Shown: one piece after another, positions 34,699-43,747 of the stretch
How the letters are laid out: each line of letters begins with the position of its first letter
Numbering within the stretch: position 1 is the stretch's first letter
From: JAEUIE01 sp047602475
Lineage (GTDB): Bacteria; Planctomycetota; Planctomycetia; Gemmatales; HRBIN36
Direction: 5' to 3'
Assembly (NCBI GenBank): GCA_047602475.1
Contig: JASGHE010000001.1
Span: forward strand, 394,944-458,943
Length of the DNA: 64,000 bases
Notes under the pieces: generated by a model
The model's database searches: none
Seen by the model: only the letters and a program-made list of their open reading frames with translations
Told to the model about the DNA's origin: nothing
Position numbers and translations under genes: made by a program

Positions 34699-37434
34699 TC
34701 ACGCATACTGAGCGCTCGGCTTCTCCGGGTTCACGCCCAGCTTTTTGATCAGTTCCGCCACCTTGGCCGCGGGGAACTGGCCCTTTTTGCATAGCGAGTA
34801 AGCCGCTGCGATAGCCACGCTTTCGGCATCGTTCTCGAAGTGACGACGGAGATCCTTGCGGTCTTCCGATCGGCCAAAGCCATCGGTGCCCAGCGGATGG
34901 AAAGGGCAAGGCAGGAAGCGGCTGATCTGGTCAGCGATGATCTTCATGTTGTCGCTGACAGCCACCACGGGGAACGGCTCAGCGGTAAGGGCCTGGGTAA
35001 TGTAAGGCACCTTCGCCGTTTCGGTCGGGTGCAGCATGTTCCAGCGTTCACAGTCGAGAGCTTCACGGCGGAGTTCGCTGTAGCTGGTAGCGCTCCAGAC
35101 ATCAGCTTCGATGCCACACTCCTTGTGCAGGATTTCCTGGGCACGCAGGGCTTGTTGCAGGATGACACCACTACCGAAGAGGTGCACCCGCAGCTTGCCC
35201 TTGGGATCAGCGGCTGGCTTGTACTTGTACAACCCCTTGAGGATGCCCTGCTCTACCCCGGCCGGCATCGGGGGCATGGCGTAGTTTTCGTTGTAAAGCG
35301 TGATGTAGTAGAAGATCGATTCGTCCTTCTGATACATCCGGCGGATGCCTTCCTTGATGATCACACCAATTTCGTAGGCAAACGCAGGATCGTACCCGAG
35401 GCAATTGGGTACCGTGCTGGCCACCAGAATGCTGTGACCATCCTCGTGCTGTAAGCCTTCACCATTCAAGGTGGTGCGGCCATAAGTAGCTCCCAGAAGG
35501 AAGCCCTTGCCCCGAGCATCGCCGTTGGCCCAGATCAGATCGCCGACTCGCTGGAAGCCGAACATCGAATAGTAGATGTAGAACGGAATCGTGTTCACAG
35601 CATGAGTCGAGTAGGCCGTGCCTGCTGCGACAAAGCTGGCCATGCCGCCCGCTTCGCTAATGCCTTCCTGAAGAATCTGGCCTGAAGGCGATTCTTTGTA
35701 GTACATGATCGAACCTGAATCGACAGGTTCGTAGAGTTGGCCCTTGGAGGCATAGATGCCGGCCTGAGAGAACAGCGGATCGAGGCCGAAGGTGCGTGAT
35801 TCATCAGGCACGATAGGAACGATCAGCTTGCCGTACTCTTTGTCCTTCAGCATGCGGCTGAGGATGGCGACGTAGGCACCCGTCGTGGACACCTCACGGG
35901 TGCCGGTACCCTTCTTCGATTCCTCGAAAGGCGTCTCTTCGATCTTTGTGAATGGCTTGGCACGAACGATACGGCGAGGAATACCACCCAGCAGTTCTTT
36001 TCTTCGCTCAATACTGTACTTCACTTCCGGGCTGTTCTTGCCTGGATGGTAGAAGGGATAGTCATCCATCTGCTCATCAGTCACATTGATGTGATACCGG
36101 TCACGGAGGTGCTGAAGATCAGCCTTGGCCACTTCCTTCTTGTTGTGAGCCGTATTACGGCCGGAAATAGCCTCGCCCAGAGCATAGCCCTTGATGGAAT
36201 GGGCCAACACCACGCTGGGGCCTCCGGTATGGCTGGTCGCAGCCTGGAAAGCAGCAAAGACCTTGATCGGATCATGACCGCCACGTTTGAAAAATAGCGT
36301 TCTCAGTTCTTCGTCAGAAAGCCGGGCTCCGAATTCAGCCAGTTCCGGCCGGTCGCCAATGAAGTGGTTGCGAATGTACTCGCCCGTCTCGACACTGTAC
36401 TTCTGCATCTGGCCATCGACCACTTCGTGCAGCCGTTTGACGAGGGCACCATCATGGTCCTGAGCGAAGTGCTCATCCCAGGCGCTACCCCAGAGAACTT
36501 TGATGACGTTCCAGCCTGCCCCACGGAAGATGCCTTCCAGTTCCTGGATAATCTTGCCGTTGCCACGCACCGGGCCATCGAGACGTTGAAGGTTACAGTT
36601 CACGCACCAGGTGAGATTATCGAGATGCTCACGGGAGGCCATCGTGATGGCACCGAGGGATTCGGGCTCATCCATCTCGCCGTCACCCAAGAAGGCCCAG
36701 ACACGGGACTTCGAGGTATCAGCCAGGCCTCGAGCTTCCAGGTAGCGGTTGAACCGTGCCTGATAGATGCTCATGATCGGTCCCAGGCCCATCGAAACAG
36801 TGGGGAACTCCCAGAAGTGAGGCATCAGCCAGGGGTGGGGATACGAAGAAAGCCCGCCACCTTCGGCGAGCTCTCGACGGAAATTCTTGAGGTTCTGTTC
36901 ACTCAGGAAGCCTTCCAGGTACGCTTGAGCATAAATGCCGGGCGACGAGTGACCCTGAAAGTAAATCTGATCGCCACCCAGTCCATCATCCTTGCCACGG
37001 AAGAAATGCATCATGGCTACCTGGTACAACGTCGCACAGGATGCAAAGGTGGAGAGATGCCCGCCGATTCCCTTGGAGCGCTTGCCACCACTCATCACCA
37101 TGGCTACCGCATTCCAGCGGTTAATACCTTTGATGCGGCGTTCGAGTTCCCGGTCGCCGGGATACTCAGGCTCAGCTTCGACTGGAATGGTATTGACGTA
37201 AGGTGTGGTGGAGGAAAACGTGAGGGCCGCACCCAGACGTTGTCCTTCATCTCTGAGGGTGTCAAGCAGAAAGCGAGCGCGATCGGTACCGGTATGTTCA
37301 ACCACACCCTGAAGCGATTCACGCCACTCAGCGGTTTCCTGTGGATCAACATCTTCGGTGGGGACGCCGTTACTGTCCACCAGGGTATATTCATCGGCAG
37401 GGACGGCATCGAACTGTGTCGAGTCGTGGTTCAT
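34699..37434 (-). CDS. aceE: Pyruvate dehydrogenase E1 component, homodimeric type
   Basis: The 911-residue protein is slightly longer than E. coli AceE (887). It catalyses thiamine-diphosphate-dependent decarboxylation of pyruvate and transfer of the acetyl group to E2 lipoyl groups in the cytoplasm. Visible signatures: 'YFQGHSSPGIYAQAYLEG', 'WAFLGDGEMDEPESLGAI' (ThDP/Mg2+ site), 'LQRLDGPVRGNGKIIQELE', 'GLGGDQIYFQGHSSPG' and 'RTFGLDPLFSQAGIYAS'. The single-chain E1 is of the gammaproteobacterial/actinobacterial type, distinct from the alpha2beta2 type. E2 and E3 genes are not adjacent. A promoter candidate lies about 50 bases upstream. Confidence 0.96.
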   Translation of the reverse strand: MNHDSTQFDAVPADEYTLVDSNGVPTEDVDPQETAEWRESLQGVVEHTGTDRARFLLDTLRDEGQRLGAALTFSSTTPYVNTIPVEAEPEYPGDRELERRIKGINRWNAVAMVMSGGKRSKGIGGHLSTFASCATLYQVAMMHFFRGKDDGLGGDQIYFQGHSSPGIYAQAYLEGFLSEQNLKNFRRELAEGGGLSSYPHPWLMPHFWEFPTVSMGLGPIMSIYQARFNRYLEARGLADTSKSRVWAFLGDGEMDEPESLGAITMASREHLDNLTWCVNCNLQRLDGPVRGNGKIIQELEGIFRGAGWNVIKVLWGSAWDEHFAQDHDGALVKRLHEVVDGQMQKYSVETGEYIRNHFIGDRPELAEFGARLSDEELRTLFFKRGGHDPIKVFAAFQAATSHTGGPSVVLAHSIKGYALGEAISGRNTAHNKKEVAKADLQHLRDRYHINVTDEQMDDYPFYHPGKNSPEVKYSIERRKELLGGIPRRIVRAKPFTKIEETPFEESKKGTGTREVSTTGAYVAILSRMLKDKEYGKLIVPIVPDESRTFGLDPLFSQAGIYASKGQLYEPVDSGSIMYYKESPSGQILQEGISEAGGMASFVAAGTAYSTHAVNTIPFYIYYSMFGFQRVGDLIWANGDARGKGFLLGATYGRTTLNGEGLQHEDGHSILVASTVPNCLGYDPAFAYEIGVIIKEGIRRMYQKDESIFYYITLYNENYAMPPMPAGVEQGILKGLYKYKPAADPKGKLRVHLFGSGVILQQALRAQEILHKECGIEADVWSATSYSELRREALDCERWNMLHPTETAKVPYITQALTAEPFPVVAVSDNMKIIADQISRFLPCPFHPLGTDGFGRSEDRKDLRRHFENDAESVAIAAAYSLCKKGQFPAAKVAELIKKLGVNPEKPSAQYA

Positions 37435-37850
37435 GGTCTTTTCAGAAAAATAGGAGCAGATTCAATCGTTAGGACAAGCTGTTATACACCAGCCAGTGCA
37501 TGCTCCTCAAGCCTGGGTGGGAGAGTGGCTTGAATCAGGCGCACCAAATATCTGGGAAAGCTCGATCAATCAGTAATTTACGGATTGTGCCGGCTCATCG
37601 CAAGTGCCGTACACTGGGACGCTAACCCATGAAACGCAACCATGAAGATGCTTTCACGATTACAACCGATACGACCAAACGAAGCGTTTTAGATGGTCGT
37701 TTTTACGATATGAGAGGAACGATGTTGCTTCTTTCACGTCAAACAAGTGGCTCCCATCAACCGATGCAAGGGAGGGTGTTCTTTCTTTTTCATGTCAGGA
37801 CACTCTGTTCGGCAGATAATTCGGGTTCCAACAGCTTTTGAGATACATCC
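37435..37850. other. Divergent intergenic region
   Basis: 416 bases separate aceE (-) from the cadherin-like protein gene (+). Apart from the aceE promoter candidate, no gene is convincing. A 70-codon open frame at 37629-37841 has no recognisable protein features. A small inverted repeat, TTTTAGATGGTCG facing CGACCAAACGAAG, lies near 37672-37705. The region probably holds the 5' leader of the downstream gene. Confidence 0.5.
37481..37510 (-). promoter_or_regulatory. Candidate sigma-70 promoter of aceE
   Basis: On the minus strand, TTGAGG (37505-37510) and TATAAC (37481-37486) are separated by 18 bases. It is located 47 bases upstream of the aceE start. Confidence 0.45.
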
Positions 37851-40175
37851 ATGAGTGAGAAACGTCGCCGGTTTGTTCCTTCATTCGACCGCCTGGAAGA
37901 TCGCACCGTACCGGCAGGCAATGTTACTGCCAAGGTCGCCTATGGCGTATTGACCATTACCGGCGATGAACTGGCCAACTCCATCAGCTTGGTGGGCAGC
38001 ACTGGCGGCAAAGTGACCATATCGTCCGGAAGCGATGCCACGACGATTAATGGAAGCAACGCCCCTGTTACGCTAAAGGGGTTCAGTACAGTCAAAATCA
38101 AGATGAACGGCGGCAATGATACCGTTGACATTTCTCAATTCTCGGTCAGCCGGGATATCAATATCGAGTTGGGAGCAGGGGATGATACGCTGACAACCGA
38201 TCAATTGAATGCTGCCATTGATTCCGGCATCTGGGGACAAGCTGGCAACGATACGATCTTCGTGAACCGCAGTGTCTTCCAGAAGAAACTCAATCTCGAC
38301 GCCGGTCTTGGTGATGACACCGTCACCACTTTGAGCTCCACCTTTGGCCGAAATACCTTGATCAGCGGCGCGGCTGGCACCGACACCCGCAATGCTTACA
38401 AAGTAAGCTATGGCAACAACTCTTTCATCAACGGCTTCGAGACTACTTCAAACGGCTCCACTCCCATAGCCAAGGGCGATACCGCCAGCGTCAACCAGGG
38501 AAGCAGCGTCAGCATCAATGTGGCTGCCAATGACCTTGCTCTCAACAGCACACTCAATCTCACTTCGATCGTCATCACGCAGGCCCCCACGCACGGCAGC
38601 ACTGTCATCAACAATGACGGTACGGTGACCTACACTAATGATGGCAAAGCCTGGCCTTCCGATTCGTTCTCGTACACCATCAAGAATTCCAACGGCACCG
38701 TTTCTGCTCCCGCCACCGTCAAGATCACCATCAATCCTGTCAATCAAGCTCCTAAGGCTGTCAACGATACCGCCTCTGTGGTACGTACCGCCACCAAGAA
38801 TATCAGCGTTGCTGCCAATGATACTGATGTCGAAAACCAGCTCGATTTCACGACTATCACTTTCACACAACAGCCCACGCACGGAACCATCTCGCTCAAT
38901 CTGGATGGCACTGTCAAATACATCAACGATGGCAACGCCGCCACCAGTGACACTTTCAAGTACACGATCAAGGATCTGGCCGGCAACCTTTCGAATGAAG
39001 CGACAGTAACGCTTACCATTACGGCGAATGTCGCTCCCACTGCCGTCGCTGACACCTCAACTCTGGCAGAAGGAAGTAATGCCACGATCAACGTGGCCAG
39101 CAACGACACTGATTCCGACGGCACCATCGATCTGACAAGCATCGTCATTACGCAACAGCCCACTCACGGAGCTGTGGTCGTCAATGCCAACGGGACCGTG
39201 AAGTATACCCATGATGGTTCCGAAACCACCACCGATACGTTCAAATACACCATCAAGGATAATGTCGGCGGGACATCCAACGAAGCCACCGTTACGATTA
39301 CCATCACTCCTGTTAACGATGGGCCGATCGCCAACGATGATACCGCCACTGTGGCTGAGGGTGGATTGGTCATCATCAACCTGGCTGGCAATGACACCGA
39401 CGCCGACGGCACCATAGTACTGACGACCATCGCCGTTACACAAGAGCCGACGCATGGCACATTCGTCATCAACAACGATGGCACCGTCACTTACACTCAC
39501 AATGGAACGGACACCACGAGCGATTCTTTCAAGTACACCATTAAAGATAACCTGGGCAAGATCTCTAACGAAGGCACTGTGAACATCACCATTACTCCGG
39601 TGAACGACCCACCTGTCGCAGTTCTTGATACCGCCACCGTTGCACAGAATGGCATCAAGAAAATCAATCTGGCAGGCAACGACAGCGACTCCGATGGCAC
39701 ACTTGACCTAAGCAGCATCGACATCCTCCTGATGCCAACGCATGGCACTCTGGTGATAAACGGCGATGGCACTGTAACCTATACGCATGATGGCAGCAAC
39801 AGCCTCACCGATAGCGCTTCTTACACGATAAAAGATAACAACGGCGCAGTCTCGAATATCGCCAAGATTGAAATTACCCTGGTAGCCGGTGATGTCGCAC
39901 CAGTGGCAAACAGTGACATTGCTTCACTCCCCGTTGGCGGCAGTGCGGTTATCGATCTGAAGGCCAATGACAACGATTCGGACGGCACCATTGATCCAAC
40001 TACCATCGTGATCACTACGCCGCCAGTCAATGGAACTCTGACCATCCATGATGATGGCACTGTAACCTACACGCATGATGGTTCGGCAACCACCAGTGAC
40101 AGCTTCAGCTACACGATTCGCGATAATCTGGGGCTGACTTCCAATATTACCACGGTGGCTATTACGATCTTATGA
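37851..40175 (+). CDS. Extracellular tandem cadherin/Ig-like repeat protein with N-terminal LEDR motif
   Basis: The 774-residue protein starts with 'RRFVPSFDRLEDRTVPAGN', the short planctomycete extracellular motif (Planc_extracel type), in place of a conventional signal peptide. Residues of about 25-200 are glycine/asparagine/aspartate-rich and beta-solenoid-like ('MNGGNDTVDIS', 'LGAGDDTLTTD', Ca2+-binding-style repeats). From about residue 207 come six repeats of roughly 94 residues, each opening like 'PVANDDTATVAEGG' and closing with 'DGTVTYTHDG...DSFKYTIKD...TVTITI', the cadherin-like/Big_9 type. Likely a surface adhesin or matrix protein rigidified by Ca2+. A strong terminator follows. 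Confidence 0.87.
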   Translation: MSEKRRRFVPSFDRLEDRTVPAGNVTAKVAYGVLTITGDELANSISLVGSTGGKVTISSGSDATTINGSNAPVTLKGFSTVKIKMNGGNDTVDISQFSVSRDINIELGAGDDTLTTDQLNAAIDSGIWGQAGNDTIFVNRSVFQKKLNLDAGLGDDTVTTLSSTFGRNTLISGAAGTDTRNAYKVSYGNNSFINGFETTSNGSTPIAKGDTASVNQGSSVSINVAANDLALNSTLNLTSIVITQAPTHGSTVINNDGTVTYTNDGKAWPSDSFSYTIKNSNGTVSAPATVKITINPVNQAPKAVNDTASVVRTATKNISVAANDTDVENQLDFTTITFTQQPTHGTISLNLDGTVKYINDGNAATSDTFKYTIKDLAGNLSNEATVTLTITANVAPTAVADTSTLAEGSNATINVASNDTDSDGTIDLTSIVITQQPTHGAVVVNANGTVKYTHDGSETTTDTFKYTIKDNVGGTSNEATVTITITPVNDGPIANDDTATVAEGGLVIINLAGNDTDADGTIVLTTIAVTQEPTHGTFVINNDGTVTYTHNGTDTTSDSFKYTIKDNLGKISNEGTVNITITPVNDPPVAVLDTATVAQNGIKKINLAGNDSDSDGTLDLSSIDILLMPTHGTLVINGDGTVTYTHDGSNSLTDSASYTIKDNNGAVSNIAKIEITLVAGDVAPVANSDIASLPVGGSAVIDLKANDNDSDGTIDPTTIVITTPPVNGTLTIHDDGTVTYTHDGSATTSDSFSYTIRDNLGLTSNITTVAITIL

Positions 40176-40207
40176 TCGGCCTTTACGATCTATCCGCCAT
40201 ATCATGA

Positions 40208-40242
40208 AAACAGGCCAGTTGTTGCTGGCCTGTTTGTTTTTT
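40208..40242 (+). terminator. Intrinsic terminator of the repeat protein gene
   Basis: AAACAGGCCAG at 40208-40218 pairs with CTGGCCTGTTT at 40224-40234, and GTTTTTTG follows. It is a textbook terminator that runs into the beginning of the next gene. Confidence 0.88.
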
Positions 40243-40255
40243 GCAGAATCGATAC

Positions 40256-40768
40256 GTGACACTTAAAGCATGGATAAAACGCTGGTGGGCCGTGGCGGTC
40301 ATGATGATCGTTGTGTTTATCTTTGGCACTGATCTGTTCAGCTCGCAGAATACCAGGCAGATCATTCGCTGGATTCTGCAATGGTTCTTGGGCGAAGGAG
40401 CAGGCAGCCAACTGGCCAGTGGCGGCGAAGGATGGCTGCGAAAATCTGCTCATTTCCTGGAGTACGCACTGCTGGCCTATCTCTGGTTGCGAGCTCTGCG
40501 TGGGGATCACCAGCGGCGATGGAAATGGAGTTGGTTTGCCATCGCCTTTCTGGCAACGGCTCTATGGGCCACGGTGGATGAATTGCAGCAGGGATACATC
40601 AGTCGGCATCGAACCGGCAGCGCGTGGGATGTACTTCTCGACAGCAGCGGCGGACTGACTGCTTTGATGCTGGTCTTCGTTGCATACCTGATCAGGCCAA
40701 CAAGGCAAGTTCCATCATCAACTAAAGTACCCGAGGCGAATGCCCCATCTTCTTCAGTTCGTCAATAA
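40256..40768 (+). CDS. VanZ-like membrane protein
   Basis: The protein has about 170 residues and several membrane helices. It carries the VanZ signature: 'KSAHFLEYALLAYLWLRAL', then 'ATVDELQQGYISRHRTGSAWD' (the D-E-x-x-Q and R-x-x-S/A-x-x-D blocks) and a final helix after 'LLDSSGGL'. VanZ itself gives low-level teicoplanin resistance; most homologs have unknown function. The start is unclear: TTG 40241 lies inside the preceding terminator's T tract, and GTG 40256 is the next candidate. Its last 47 bases overlap a small convergent gene on the minus strand. Confidence 0.8.
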   Translation: MTLKAWIKRWWAVAVMMIVVFIFGTDLFSSQNTRQIIRWILQWFLGEGAGSQLASGGEGWLRKSAHFLEYALLAYLWLRALRGDHQRRWKWSWFAIAFLATALWATVDELQQGYISRHRTGSAWDVLLDSSGGLTALMLVFVAYLIRPTRQVPSSTKVPEANAPSSSVRQ

Positions 40769-40934
40769 CCGTCTGTACTTTGCCGGGCCGCAGCAACAGC
40801 ACCTGGGGCGTCAGGCGACCCAGTATCTCCTCAGCAAGCTTTTTGCGAGCAAGGAGTTCTTCAGCCAGTAGAGCATCGTCTGTGTAAACGAGACTGACTC
40901 GGCGATGCACTTTGACAGGGATGCGTGATGCCAT
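40722..40934 (-). CDS. Small conserved-looking hypothetical protein
   Basis: The 70-residue protein has an N-terminal basic strand ('RIPVKVHRRVSLVY') and two helices ('AEELLARKKLAEEILGRL', 'KVQTVIDELKKMGHSPRVL'). It starts two bases after the stop of the secreted protein gene upstream, which supports coupling in an operon of several minus-strand genes. The regular amphipathic pattern suggests a real protein. No family was recognised, and its 3' end overlaps VanZ. Confidence 0.55.
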   Translation of the reverse strand: MASRIPVKVHRRVSLVYTDDALLAEELLARKKLAEEILGRLTPQVLLLRPGKVQTVIDELKKMGHSPRVL

Positions 40935-40936
40935 AG

Positions 40937-41422
40937 TTATTTGACTTTCAGTCCATCGAGAAAAGCATCCGCTTCGGTGCCGGTGACATAGTCTTTCGGA
41001 CCGCCGACTTTGATTTCCCAGACGTTACCCTTGAAGACAAAACAACGAAGGCGTAGCAACCCCTTTCCTTCGGGCAGTTCGAAGACAAACTCACGAGCAG
41101 CGCTGTTGCGGTGCTGTAGAGTTTTCTCTTTGAGCACCTTGGCCTCCACTCGCTTGACAATATTATCCCGCACCGCATCCAGGGCAGCAGTCACTTCAGC
41201 AGCAGTTGGGTTATTCCCACCCGGAGCGGCCGACCTGGCCACGTTATAAACACGATCCTTCGCCGAATGCTGCCAGACGGTGCCCGTACGAGAGGCCCGT
41301 TCGGTCGGCTGTTGGGGATAGCGGGCTGTGAAGCTGCCATCTTTGGGGCTGAACTCGATCCATTGGGGGTCGTCGAGGGCGCAAAGGAAAAGCGTCAGGA
41401 TAACTAGCATGGTGCGTCCCAT
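40937..41422 (-). CDS. Secreted hypothetical protein
   Basis: The 161-residue protein has a short signal peptide ('MGRTMLVILTLFLCAL') and then 'QWIEFSPKDGSFTARYPQQP', an opening often seen in planctomycete secreted proteins of about 150 residues. The rest is a compact alpha/beta unit ('AREFVFELPEGKGLLRLRCF', 'VWEIKVGGPKDYVTG'). GAGAGAAG lies upstream of ATG 41422. It stands six bases after the cytochrome gene's stop, so it is part of the same operon. The function is unknown. Confidence 0.65.
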   Translation of the reverse strand: MGRTMLVILTLFLCALDDPQWIEFSPKDGSFTARYPQQPTERASRTGTVWQHSAKDRVYNVARSAAPGGNNPTAAEVTAALDAVRDNIVKRVEAKVLKEKTLQHRNSAAREFVFELPEGKGLLRLRCFVFKGNVWEIKVGGPKDYVTGTEADAFLDGLKVK

Positions 41423-41428
41423 GGTGAA

Positions 41429-43102
41429 TTACTTCTCTCTGCCATGTTTGATCTTCTCCCATTTGGCAATATCGAAGTGCGGGTCATTGTCCAGATCGTG
41501 GCACTTCATGCAGGTCTGGCCAATCTTGTCTTTATCCTCCATCGAAAGCACCATAGGCTTGCGGTAGAGGGGATTGCTCGGCTGGCCGGCATGTAAGCTA
41601 CCTGGCCCATGACAATTTTCGCAGCCATTGCCAAAGAGATGTGGCGTCTTCACTTCGTCTTCAAAACCGCCCTTGTAGCCAAACCCGGTGACATGGCACC
41701 TGGCACAGTCAGGATCGTACTGTCTGCCGATGAACTTGGACGCAGCTCCCTTTTGTTTCACCTCGGCAATCGGCCTGCCGTTCTTGACGAGGTTATCCCA
41801 GGCATGACTATGGTTGGAGGCTGCCCAGACAGCGTGGGCCTGCCGATGGCATTCGTTACACTTGGCTGATCCCACGAAGACCGCATCCTTATTGTCTTCC
41901 ATCAATTGATTCGGATGTGCGATCTTAGGAACGTCTTTGAGGTAGTTGTTGCGATGAACACCCCAGACGTATTCCTTCATGATCTCTCGAGCAGCATTGG
42001 TCTTATCGTCGGGAAGCTCCAGCTCTTCAACAAGTTCTTCGAGCCGGTATTCAAGCGGTTTGCCTCGACGGTAGGCCACTACTCCAGCTGATCTGCCCTT
42101 ATGACCGACCATAATGATCCAACTCCCCGACTCATCTTTGATAGGTAGAAGAGGAGCCACTCCATCACTGGCATCATTGCGACAAAGCACAACGTGGAAT
42201 ACCTTAGGATGTGCTTTCAGAATCTGCGTAGCCTCATCTCGGGTACCTTGGAATAGGAGTACACGCACCTCGGGTTGCGCAGCCAGGAAAGTCTTCAGCG
42301 TGGCAGCTAAAGCATCCTGGGGTTTTGAGAACTTTGCATCGAACTTCTTGGCGATACAATCCTGGATGACACTGTCTCCGACAAGCCCCATGTAGCCGAC
42401 GCGGGGTCGCCCCGTTATGGAAAGAGTACTCAAAGTGCAGAAAACACCTGGCAAAGGGCAGGCCATAAGACCTTGCAGTCTGCCCAACAAAGAAACCGCG
42501 TCCTCAGTTCGCCTCGGATCATCTATGGCAAAGGGCTTGAACATCTCAGGGAACTGCCCTTCCGCATCCAGGAAGTTGGCAGCGAGTATCACAGGCGGCT
42601 GATAGTTTTGAGCGAGATCAAAAGCCGTATCGTGCCGCATCGCCAGCTCAGCAGGCCCTAAAGCCATACCCGCATAGGTCATCGATTTGAGTGACTTGAC
42701 CGCGACTTCATACTTCCATCGGTTTTGTGCCCCGGCCTGTTCTTTGGACGCCAGATCTCCGAGGTCACCAGCTGAAAGGGCATAACCATTTTCAGAAAAT
42801 CTACGCATTAACTCGTAACGCCGTTCCAGCCCCCCTACCTGAGGACGCGAGCATCCGCACGGTTGCAAGTAGCCGTACATTTGCCCAGTGAGGATTAAGC
42901 AGACATCGACATGTCCGTTTTCAAATGCCCGGCCTGGACGAAAACGCTTCTCGCCAGTCAATACGTTAGCACCTTGCGACGTGGAAGTAGCTGAAAGAGT
43001 GGAAGCCCCAGCTTTGGGCGATGACTCCTTGCAGCCCAGCATACAACCCGGAAGCAGAACTAATACTGCGCACCAGAACGAATAAGGTCCTCTCCCTGGC
43101 AT
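41429..43102 (-). CDS. Metallophosphoesterase/5'-nucleotidase-like domain fused to tetraheme cytochrome c
   Basis: The 557-residue protein has a signal region with lipobox-like 'LLPGC' and 'MLGC', so it is probably a lipoprotein. Residues of about 60-350 resemble a UshA-type metallophosphoesterase fold, including 'LQPCGCSRPQVGGLERR' (a planctomycete variant) and 'AGDLGDLASKEQ'. Residues of about 410-557 carry four c-type haem sites: CNECH, CARCH, CENCH and CMKCH, with extra histidines that may serve as distal ligands, as in cytochrome c554-type modules. The fusion suggests a periplasmic redox-linked enzyme or electron carrier. Classical catalytic metal ligands of the phosphoesterase are incomplete by eye. 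ATG 43102 follows GGAAGGAG. Confidence 0.8.
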   Translation of the reverse strand: MPGRGPYSFWCAVLVLLPGCMLGCKESSPKAGASTLSATSTSQGANVLTGEKRFRPGRAFENGHVDVCLILTGQMYGYLQPCGCSRPQVGGLERRYELMRRFSENGYALSAGDLGDLASKEQAGAQNRWKYEVAVKSLKSMTYAGMALGPAELAMRHDTAFDLAQNYQPPVILAANFLDAEGQFPEMFKPFAIDDPRRTEDAVSLLGRLQGLMACPLPGVFCTLSTLSITGRPRVGYMGLVGDSVIQDCIAKKFDAKFSKPQDALAATLKTFLAAQPEVRVLLFQGTRDEATQILKAHPKVFHVVLCRNDASDGVAPLLPIKDESGSWIIMVGHKGRSAGVVAYRRGKPLEYRLEELVEELELPDDKTNAAREIMKEYVWGVHRNNYLKDVPKIAHPNQLMEDNKDAVFVGSAKCNECHRQAHAVWAASNHSHAWDNLVKNGRPIAEVKQKGAASKFIGRQYDPDCARCHVTGFGYKGGFEDEVKTPHLFGNGCENCHGPGSLHAGQPSNPLYRKPMVLSMEDKDKIGQTCMKCHDLDNDPHFDIAKWEKIKHGREK

Positions 43103-43133
43103 CTTCGCTCCTTCCTTAGAGCAGCACGTGTGA

Positions 43134-43683
43134 TTACCTCTTCACTATCGTCTCGATTTCGAAGTGCAAATGATCGCTGTATCGCAAATCGTTATGTTCA
43201 AACGTCGCGGAATAGCGGGTTTTATCTCCGGCAGGTTTGTCAGGATCGAACTTTGGAGTATAGATCATTCGAACCAATACTGTATTACCAGGTGGAACCT
43301 TGACCTTCTGCTCCGTCATGGTCACAGGCCGGTTATCAACAAAGATATCAGGGGAAGTCGATGACGAATTGCGGAGTTCTAAAACCAACTCGCCTTCGCC
43401 TGTATTCTTGATTTTGAAATTCACCTCGTTCGCTCTGTCTGACTTGGACTCTTTTACTTGAAACGAAACGACATTGGCTGAAATCCCCATTTTGACCTCA
43501 TCGGTATCGGGCATCGTGTTGATAAACTCGATAACCGCCGGCTTGGTCTTGGGAGCGGGAGGCGGATACGAGATGGTTTGAGCACCTCGATGCAGTTTCA
43601 GATAGGTAAGCCCGCCTGCAATGATGATGGTACCAAAGATAAGCGCAACCAGAACTTGATCACGAGTCTGCCCCTAGAAGCAT
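43134..43683 (-). CDS. DUF1573-like membrane-anchored protein (one frame break at the 5' end)
   Basis: An uninterrupted frame can only start at ATG 43514. Upstream of it, in the same frame, lies a membrane helix ('VLVALIFGTIIIAGGL') with no start. ATG 43683, preceded by GAGAAGGA, is in another frame. Removing one G from the GGGG at about 43671-43674 links them into exactly 182 residues. The beta-sandwich domain ('VNFKIKNTGEGELVLELRNS', 'VPPGNTVLVRMIYTP') looks like the ASH/DUF1573 type seen in planctomycete secreted proteins. It precedes the cytochrome gene by 31 bases on the same strand, so it is likely the first gene of that operon. Confidence 0.7.
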
Positions 43684-43747
43684 AGTTCCTTCTCCAACTA
43701 TCTTATTGTACGCTGTAGAGCTCATCCAGGTGCGTATGCACCAGACA

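Noticed and set aside
36364..37533. 389-codon frame opposite aceE
   Set aside because: Antisense to a clear AceE reading frame; codon bias creates long open frames on the other strand.
37629..37841. 70-codon open frame upstream of the cadherin-like protein
   Set aside because: No signal peptide, domain or family-like composition; it lies in a leader region and is probably chance.
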